The position numbers were made by a program, and so were the translations under genes. A stretch of 63,699 nt of DNA from contig PAKP01000042.1 of NCBI GenBank assembly GCA_002706985.1, positions 1 to 63,699 of the forward strand, in the 5' to 3' direction. This DNA is from Sneathiella sp. (GTDB lineage Bacteria; Pseudomonadota; Alphaproteobacteria; Sneathiellales; Sneathiellaceae). The notes under the pieces are model-generated. The model had not been told where the DNA came from. It ran no database searches and saw nothing but the letters and a program-made list of their open reading frames with translations. This document shows positions 58,647 through 63,699 of this stretch, one piece after another. Numbering within the stretch: position 1 is the stretch's first letter; every line of letters begins with the position of its first letter.

Positions 58647-60107
58647 TTACTCCGGTTTGCCGATGATTAGGAGATGGCAATGCCCGGTTGTATCAACCGC
58701 AACTTCACGCGTTGCCTCAGCATCAATATCCCGTGCAAGTTCAAGCATTTCCTCTTCATTACGGTGAACGAGTGTCCAGTCGCAGACATACTCCACCTGC
58801 CATTCAAGGCTCTCTTCAGACGTGCGCATACACCCGATAAGTAAAGTTCCGCCGGGGGAAAGGTTGCTGTAAAGATCATTGACGAGCTTAGTCGCCCGCT
58901 TTTTACCGAGGTAGTCCGCAAGGCCGACGGCATAGATCAGATCCTGCTTTTCAAGCTTCCGGAATAGCTTGCCCGTCGCCAGAAATTCGAGAAAGGTAGC
59001 ATGAAGGCATTTGACAGATGCCATGCCGTCCAGCCGCGCGACTTGAGGGTAGGTGCTGTTGTACGCATATGAAAGGGCATCGTGATCCTGATCTATCAAG
59101 GTGAATTCCATCGATAGCGGTAGTTTTGATGTTTTCAGATAATTCGCGACTTCCTGCGCCGGCCCGCAGCCGAGGCTCGCCACCTTGAAGCGTGTTTTCC
59201 CCTTGGCCGCGGCTTTCGTGCTCAGATTGGCAATGGTCTGCTTGGTCATTGTCATCCGAGTTGCAATGAATTCCCCTGTTGAGGTCCCAAGGCGGTGACA
59301 GAATTTTGCGTAGGCAGTATCGCCTTCCAGATTGAGATTGTAAGCGAAATTCATAACCTGATAGTCGCCGGGATATCCAAGCGGCTTCGTGTAGGCGCGG
59401 TTCCAACTTGCACCGGCCATGAGTTCCGGCGTCAACACCAGTTCCGTATATCTTTTGGTTGCCTCAATGGTCGCCTCGTCATTCCCACGGGACTCAGTTA
59501 TTGCCAGGCATTTTCTGGAAATTTCTTTCCAGCGGGCCAAAGCCTTCGTCTCGCATGCCAGGATAATATCCTTTATCCGTTCATCGCGTCTGGAATCATC
59601 CCGATTGAGATCTTTTTCAACCTTGTCCAGTACTTTACGGATGGAGCGGAGCATATAGACCGCATCGCTGATTGCTTCCTTATACTCGGCCGGAACCAAA
59701 TGAGACTCATCCGTCAGCCCTACAGTAACGGCCTGCTGCAGAGCAAGATCATCATGCTGATCAAGGATTTTTTGGATGTCGAGAAAGCCCTTTGTCAGCT
59801 CAATGGCGACTTTGTGCTGGCTTTCGTGGGGTTCGATCCGGCGGATCTTACCATTCCCTGCAAAAATTTCTGTCGACCCCAGTTTGAGCTTTAGCGGAAC
59901 ATCCTTATTCATGTCCTCAAGCCAGGAAAAATTCTGTGGACTCACAAAACTGATGCCGCTCATGCTGATATCAAAAAGATCAAAGGATTTGTCATCAACA
60001 TCAATGACAGGCGAGATACTGTTCATCAATGTTTTGGCATTGAATCGTTCAGCGCGATAAAAAACGCGTCTCCCCTCTCCTCCGGTTAGCTCCTCGTAAT
60101 GTTTCAT
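58647..60107 (-). CDS. PilZ domain-SAM methyltransferase fusion protein
   Basis: Residues about 10-110 form a PilZ domain with the c-di-GMP motifs RVFYR (RxxxR, R14/R18) and DISMSG (DxSxxG, D46-G51). A helical middle (about 120-260) carries KPLGYPGDYQVMNF, a motif I recall from methyltransferases sometimes labelled 3-hydroxypalmitate methyl ester synthases (PhcB-like). Residues about 305-486 are a class I SAM methyltransferase with ASLGCGPAQEV (motif I) and TLIDQDHDAL. It is soluble, with no signal peptide. Both PilZ motifs are intact, so c-di-GMP binding is expected; the methyl acceptor is unknown. It has a CtrA-type box upstream and faces the histidine kinase. Confidence 0.85.
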   Translation of the reverse strand: MKHYEELTGGEGRRVFYRAERFNAKTLMNSISPVIDVDDKSFDLFDISMSGISFVSPQNFSWLEDMNKDVPLKLKLGSTEIFAGNGKIRRIEPHESQHKVAIELTKGFLDIQKILDQHDDLALQQAVTVGLTDESHLVPAEYKEAISDAVYMLRSIRKVLDKVEKDLNRDDSRRDERIKDIILACETKALARWKEISRKCLAITESRGNDEATIEATKRYTELVLTPELMAGASWNRAYTKPLGYPGDYQVMNFAYNLNLEGDTAYAKFCHRLGTSTGEFIATRMTMTKQTIANLSTKAAAKGKTRFKVASLGCGPAQEVANYLKTSKLPLSMEFTLIDQDHDALSYAYNSTYPQVARLDGMASVKCLHATFLEFLATGKLFRKLEKQDLIYAVGLADYLGKKRATKLVNDLYSNLSPGGTLLIGCMRTSEESLEWQVEYVCDWTLVHRNEEEMLELARDIDAEATREVAVDTTGHCHLLIIGKPE

Positions 60108-60444
60108 TCTACGCTCACTAAACGACTACTAAGACATCTTATAAAGGCTATTGGCTCTGCATCATGTTTGCAAGCCGATAATTTTTTGATCTCTTTAGTA
60201 ACGACAATAACAAACAAGACAAACTTCTGACGCACCAAAAATTAACCAATTTTGTTAACTATAAGCAATAGTCTTCAGTTAACAACTAGTTAAGATTATA
60301 AGCGGAACTTAAATAGAAATACAACCAGTTAAGTCTCATTTTAATTGAATGGAACGGGAATACTACATATTGGGAAATATACAAATTTACCAGCGAGGTT
60401 GTACTACTGATAGTGTCGGAGGCAAAATTCCCAGTTCCTGAATT
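60108..60444 (-). promoter_or_regulatory. A/T-rich upstream region of the PilZ-methyltransferase gene
   Basis: This 337-nt gap contains no supported gene and is notably more A/T-rich than its surroundings. GTTAA or its complement recurs several times between 60242 and 60332, including a TTAAC-N7-GTTAA palindrome (60242-60258) and the perfect CtrA-type box listed separately. It is the likely promoter and operator region for the downstream minus-strand gene and lies past the rppH stop. Confidence 0.5.
60279..60293 (-). promoter_or_regulatory. CtrA-type box upstream of the PilZ-methyltransferase gene
   Basis: TTAA (60279-60282), CAACTAG, TTAA (60290-60293) is an exact TTAA-N7-TTAA. It lies about 180 nt before the ATG and inside a palindrome TTAAC-N5-GTTAA. 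The region has several more TTAA elements, so the match is less distinctive than the one upstream of the kinase. Confidence 0.5.
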
Positions 60445-60924
60445 TTAGAGCTTTGGCGCAAATCTTTGAAGGATTGTCTCATAAAGATCACGCTTGAACG
60501 GGACGATCAGCTGCGGAATTTCCGATACTTCCGCCCATTTCCATTCCGAGAATTCAGGATGATGAGTCACGATATTTATATCCTGATCTTCTCCTAAAAA
60601 CCGGAAAAGAAACCATTTTTGTTTCTGCCCGCGATATTTACCTTTCCATACTTTGCCGATCAGTTCGTTGGGAAGGTCATATGTCAGCCATTCTTCCAGG
60701 CAATGAACAAGCTCAACATCGCGAGTGCCGATTTCCTCGTCCAATTCGCGAAGCGCAGCATCAAGTGGTTCCTCGCCATCGTCTATACCGCCCTGCGGCA
60801 TTTGCCAATGTTCACTGACCATGTCGATCCGTTTTCCGACAAAAACCTGCCCTTTCTTATTCAATATCATCATTCCTGCACAGGGGCGGTAGGGAAGGTG
60901 CTCGGGTAGTGTTTTCTCGGTCAT
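60445..60924 (-). CDS. rppH: RNA pyrophosphohydrolase RppH
   Basis: RppH converts 5'-triphosphate RNA to monophosphate and so starts RNase E-dependent decay. The 159-residue Nudix protein has YRPCAGMMILNKKGQVFVGKR, the box GGIDDGEEPLDAALRELDEE, and the WLTYDLPNELIGKVWKGKYRGQ segment typical of RppH/IalA. Its start overlaps the stop of the polysaccharide deacetylase gene in an ATGA. Confidence 0.95.
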   Translation of the reverse strand: MTEKTLPEHLPYRPCAGMMILNKKGQVFVGKRIDMVSEHWQMPQGGIDDGEEPLDAALRELDEEIGTRDVELVHCLEEWLTYDLPNELIGKVWKGKYRGQKQKWFLFRFLGEDQDINIVTHHPEFSEWKWAEVSEIPQLIVPFKRDLYETILQRFAPKL

Positions 60925-62429
60925 TCGATATCCTGTTTTTTAACAATGGCTGTTATGGGGGCCAAGGTGAGTCCTTTTTTATCCAGGGTACTGGCCCAGT
61001 CTATTATATGTTGAAATGTTTCAGTATGAGGATAGGCTATTCCGACGGAAAATCCGGCTCGTCGGGCAATATTTTCGAGGTCTTCCAGCCGTTTATCGAT
61101 GACATTTCCATCTGCCTTATGATCGAGGAACCGGTTGTTGATGGCGACCGGAATATCAAGTTGGGCGGCGATATCGGCAGCCACACTGTCACTTGCTGTC
61201 CGGCTATCCAGATAGAGAAGCCCTTTTTCCTTCATAGCCTGAAGGATCGGCGTAATCGACGCTGGCTCCGATGTAAATTTCGAGCCCATCTGGTTCGTCA
61301 ATCCCACATAGCCTGTAATGCGGCCGAGTACCCAGTCGAGGCGCTCGAGATTTTCCGCGTCTTCAAGATCGGTTCTGAGGGCTTGCGGACCCGGATCTAT
61401 CCGCGGATAGCCTTTTGGTTCCATAGGGAGTTGCAGCAGAATCTCATGACCTTTGCTTCTCGCCTGATCGACAAACTCTTGAAGATTGCTGCCATACGGG
61501 TTGAAGGCAAAGGTAATAGGTGCCGGTAAAACTTTTATTGCTTCCCGTGTCCGGCTGGCGCTAAAGCCAGCGTCACTGAGAATGATTGCAATAAGGGGAC
61601 GCTCATCGCTTGTGTCGAACACAACAGCAAATTCCTCCATTGGTATCTTGGGTTCTTCGACAATGGTTTCTTCCACTGGGGTATTAACTTGCGTCTCAGG
61701 TTCGGCGGTTTGTGGCAATTGTTCTTCCGGCATTGCGCTTAGGGGTGCGACGTCTGGTGTGACTTCTGACTCACTAGGGACGGTCGTGTCCGCGCCATCT
61801 TCCGATGTTTGTACTTCTTCTGCAGGTGTTGTTTCTTCGGGCGCCTCATCGGGAAGTTCCGGCCATGCAATATCTTCTGGAAGGGGGGTGAAAACCGTCG
61901 TTTCCTCCTCCTGTGTAGATTGCTCGGCAGGTGGGTTATCGGTTGGCAGGCTTGGAGTAATCTCTAGTTCTTCCTGATCTACGGGCGGTTCTAGCAGAAG
62001 TGTGGTTGGGCTGGTCGTTGGGTCATCAGAGGCGTGTGACTCAGCTGCTATGGTCGGTGTTGGCGCTTCCACGGGCTCAGGCTCAGGCGGAGTCGTCTCG
62101 GGAATAGCTTCAGCTTTAGTTTCGATCTCTGGCGAGAGAGCTTCTTCCTTCGCCACCTCAGATTCAGTTGTTTCAATACTCTCCACCTGTGGTTCCGGTG
62201 GCTCTGAGTCTTCAGTAACTTCAACCGGCGTTGCAGGGATTTCTATCGTTTCGTTGATCTCGGTACTGGCGGTGGCGATTGGCGCCTTGGGCTGGGCTGG
62301 CGTGCTAAAGTAGCTCCAGCTAATGATGCCAATTATCGCGAGTATGACTGCCAGGGATGCAATAAACAAAACCGACACCTTGTTTTTCGGTGTCGGTTTC
62401 GTCTTTTGATCGTTAATCGAATTTCTCAC
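60921..62429 (-). CDS. divergent polysaccharide deacetylase family protein with long acidic linker
   Basis: The 502-residue protein has one N-terminal TM anchor (about residues 20-42), a roughly 215-residue low-complexity linker rich in Pro, Glu, Thr and Ser, and a C-terminal domain (from about 265: RPLIAIILSDAGFSASRTRE, ITFAFNPYGSNLQEFVDQAR, ILLQLPMEPKGYP) of the divergent polysaccharide deacetylase family (PF04748). These periplasmic proteins lack part of the NodB metal site and have no proven activity. The ctpA-deacetylase-rppH order is common in alphaproteobacteria and suggests an envelope role. The linker probably spans part of the periplasm. Confidence 0.9.
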   Translation of the reverse strand: MRNSINDQKTKPTPKNKVSVLFIASLAVILAIIGIISWSYFSTPAQPKAPIATASTEINETIEIPATPVEVTEDSEPPEPQVESIETTESEVAKEEALSPEIETKAEAIPETTPPEPEPVEAPTPTIAAESHASDDPTTSPTTLLLEPPVDQEELEITPSLPTDNPPAEQSTQEEETTVFTPLPEDIAWPELPDEAPEETTPAEEVQTSEDGADTTVPSESEVTPDVAPLSAMPEEQLPQTAEPETQVNTPVEETIVEEPKIPMEEFAVVFDTSDERPLIAIILSDAGFSASRTREAIKVLPAPITFAFNPYGSNLQEFVDQARSKGHEILLQLPMEPKGYPRIDPGPQALRTDLEDAENLERLDWVLGRITGYVGLTNQMGSKFTSEPASITPILQAMKEKGLLYLDSRTASDSVAADIAAQLDIPVAINNRFLDHKADGNVIDKRLEDLENIARRAGFSVGIAYPHTETFQHIIDWASTLDKKGLTLAPITAIVKKQDIE

Positions 62430-62518
62430 AGCAATCCGCCGATAAAGTTGATCCTTCCGGCGAGGCGGTTATGTGCGCACTCTACTAATTTCCGCCGAAA
62501 AGACTGAAGATATTGTCG

Positions 62519-63699
62519 TTACTTGACTTCCCTTTTCGCAAACAGCCAGACACCTTTCAACAGATCTTTCGCACGAAGAAGCTGATAGTCAAGGATGTCG
62601 GCTGCTTCGATATCCTCTTCACTCACATTGTCAGAGGCCTCTGGCGCGTCACTGTTTTCAAGATGATTGCGAAGGTCAGCCTCTGAACGCGCGCCGGCAG
62701 TCTCCAGAACTTCAAGTTTGGCTTGTTCCACTTCGATATCCGGGACAATGCCTTTCGCCTGAATCGAGGTGCCGGACGGCGTGTAATAGCGGGCTGTCGT
62801 CATGCGCATCGCGCCGTTCCCTTGAAGCGGCACAATCGTTTGGACTGAGCCCTTGCCGAAGCTTTTGGTGCCAAGTACAACAGCACGACCATGGTCCTGA
62901 AGGGCGCCCGCTACAATTTCTGATGCGCTGGCAGAGCCGCCATTGATCAGGACGACAATTGGTTTGCCATCGACAATGTCATCCGGTTTTGCATTGTAGC
63001 GTTGGGCGTCGTCGGAATTGCGACCGCGTGTGGAGACGATCTCCCCTTTTTCAAGGAAATCATCCGAGATTGCAATTGCCTGATCGAGCAGTCCACCGGG
63101 ATTGTTCCGAAGGTCCAGGATGAGGCCTTTGTAATCTCCATCCACCTCGGATTTCAAGCGGTCGATGGTTTTACGAAGGCCGCTATCAGTTTGTTCCGTA
63201 AAGCTGGAAATACGGACATAGAGTATATCATCATCCTCGATCCGACCGCGTACGGACTGGACCGTAATGATGGCGCGGGTTAGAGTGATCTCTACCGGTT
63301 CTTTCTGGTCGGCGCGACGGATCGTCAGGCTGAGGTCCGTATCAACCAGCCCCCTCATTTTCTCAACTGCCTCGGCAAGCGTGAGGCCAAGGACCGGTTC
63401 GCCGTCAAGATGGGTGATGTAGTCACCTGCGAGAACGCCAGCTTTATCTGCGGGGGTGTCGTCAATCGGGGCAACGACTTTCACCAAGCCGTTTTCCATG
63501 GTCACTTCAATGCCCAGCCCGCCGAATTTGCCGCGGGTTTGCACTTTCATACCGTCGTAATTCTTGGGGTTGAGATAGCTGGAATGCGGATCGAGTGAGC
63601 TCAACATGCCGTTTATGGCTGCTTCGATCAGCTTTTCGTCATCAACCTCTTCGACGTAGTCCTCGCGAATCTTGGCAAATACATCACCAAAGAGATTCA
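62519..63699 (-). CDS. ctpA: carboxy-terminal processing protease CtpA (S41 family, partial)
   Basis: The gene enters from the right edge, so the N-terminus is missing; the visible part begins in NLFGDVFAKIREDYVEEVDD and continues in frame through GMLSSLDPHSSYLNPKNY. A PDZ domain (GGLGIEVTMENGLVKVVAPI, GVLAGDYITHLDGEPV) precedes the peptidase with the catalytic serine in INGGSASASEIVAGAL and lysine in GTKSFGKGSVQT. Such enzymes trim or degrade periplasmic proteins. The gap to the deacetylase gene is 89 nt. Confidence 0.95.
   Translation of the reverse strand, partial: NLFGDVFAKIREDYVEEVDDEKLIEAAINGMLSSLDPHSSYLNPKNYDGMKVQTRGKFGGLGIEVTMENGLVKVVAPIDDTPADKAGVLAGDYITHLDGEPVLGLTLAEAVEKMRGLVDTDLSLTIRRADQKEPVEITLTRAIITVQSVRGRIEDDDILYVRISSFTEQTDSGLRKTIDRLKSEVDGDYKGLILDLRNNPGGLLDQAIAISDDFLEKGEIVSTRGRNSDDAQRYNAKPDDIVDGKPIVVLINGGSASASEIVAGALQDHGRAVVLGTKSFGKGSVQTIVPLQGNGAMRMTTARYYTPSGTSIQAKGIVPDIEVEQAKLEVLETAGARSEADLRNHLENSDAPEASDNVSEEDIEAADILDYQLLRAKDLLKGVWLFAKREVK

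Noticed and set aside
62002..62313. Gly/Ser/Val-rich plus-strand open frame
   Set aside because: It is the complement of the Pro/Glu/Thr linker of the deacetylase-like protein; low complexity explains the open frame.

Overview
The window is a contiguous, gene-dense piece of a bacterial chromosome, almost certainly from an alphaproteobacterium, probably a Rhodospirillales or Sneathiella-like marine lineage. The class call is well supported: acnA lies divergent to a complete ccmABCDEFGHI set; ZapE-mdh-sucCD-sucA-sucB-lpd form one block; atpHAGDC lacks the F0 genes; ffh-rpsP-rimM-trmD-rplS is followed by leuCDB-asd; and two full TTAA-N7-TTAA CtrA-type boxes are present. The order- or genus-level guess is inference. 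The sequence is moderately GC-rich. I see no insertion sequence, prophage, CRISPR array, tRNA or rRNA, and no broken genes; only the first and last genes are cut by the window ends.

Layout. 1-3.3 kb: partial DUF1223 secreted protein and aconitase (both minus). 3.6-12.2 kb: system I cytochrome c maturation operon (ccmA to ccmI) with a Nudix hydrolase and a DUF4197 protein at its tail. 12.2-16.6 kb (minus): dapF, mtaB, ftsY, yciB and a DUF3445 protein. 16.9-20.5 kb: ffh, rpsP, rimM, trmD, rplS. 20.5-24.8 kb: leuC, leuD, leuB, asd. 24.9-26.2 kb: a secreted parallel beta-helix protein. 26.3-31.8 kb: a malyl-CoA-lyase-type CoA ester lyase and mesaconyl-CoA hydratase (ethylmalonyl-CoA pathway), then sdhCDAB. 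31.9-34.8 kb: PaiB-like flavoprotein, iron-type alcohol dehydrogenase, ZapE. 35.1-44.0 kb: mdh, sucC, sucD, sucA, sucB, lpd. 44.1-50.5 kb: GST, MFS transporter, xerC, DUF484, short transaldolase, priA. 50.7-55.6 kb: F1 ATP synthase operon. 55.7-60.1 kb: FAD monooxygenase-like protein, a membrane histidine kinase, and a convergent PilZ-methyltransferase fusion. 60.4-63.7 kb (minus): ctpA (partial), divergent polysaccharide deacetylase, rppH.

Functionally the window is dominated by respiratory central metabolism: much of the TCA cycle (aconitase, 2-oxoglutarate dehydrogenase complex, succinyl-CoA synthetase, succinate dehydrogenase, malate dehydrogenase), cytochrome c assembly and ATP synthase. 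The mcl and mch genes feed glyoxylate and C4/C5 CoA esters into the same cycle and are plausibly co-regulated with storage-polymer metabolism through a TGC/GCA palindrome over the mcl promoter.

The least ordinary region is 57.0-60.4 kb. A six-TM sensor kinase and a protein joining an N-terminal PilZ (c-di-GMP receptor) domain to a SAM methyltransferase face each other tail to tail, and each has a perfect CtrA-type box upstream. This looks like a CtrA-controlled signalling module whose output may be methylation of a small molecule or protein gated by c-di-GMP. That function is a hypothesis; the domains and boxes are visible in the sequence.
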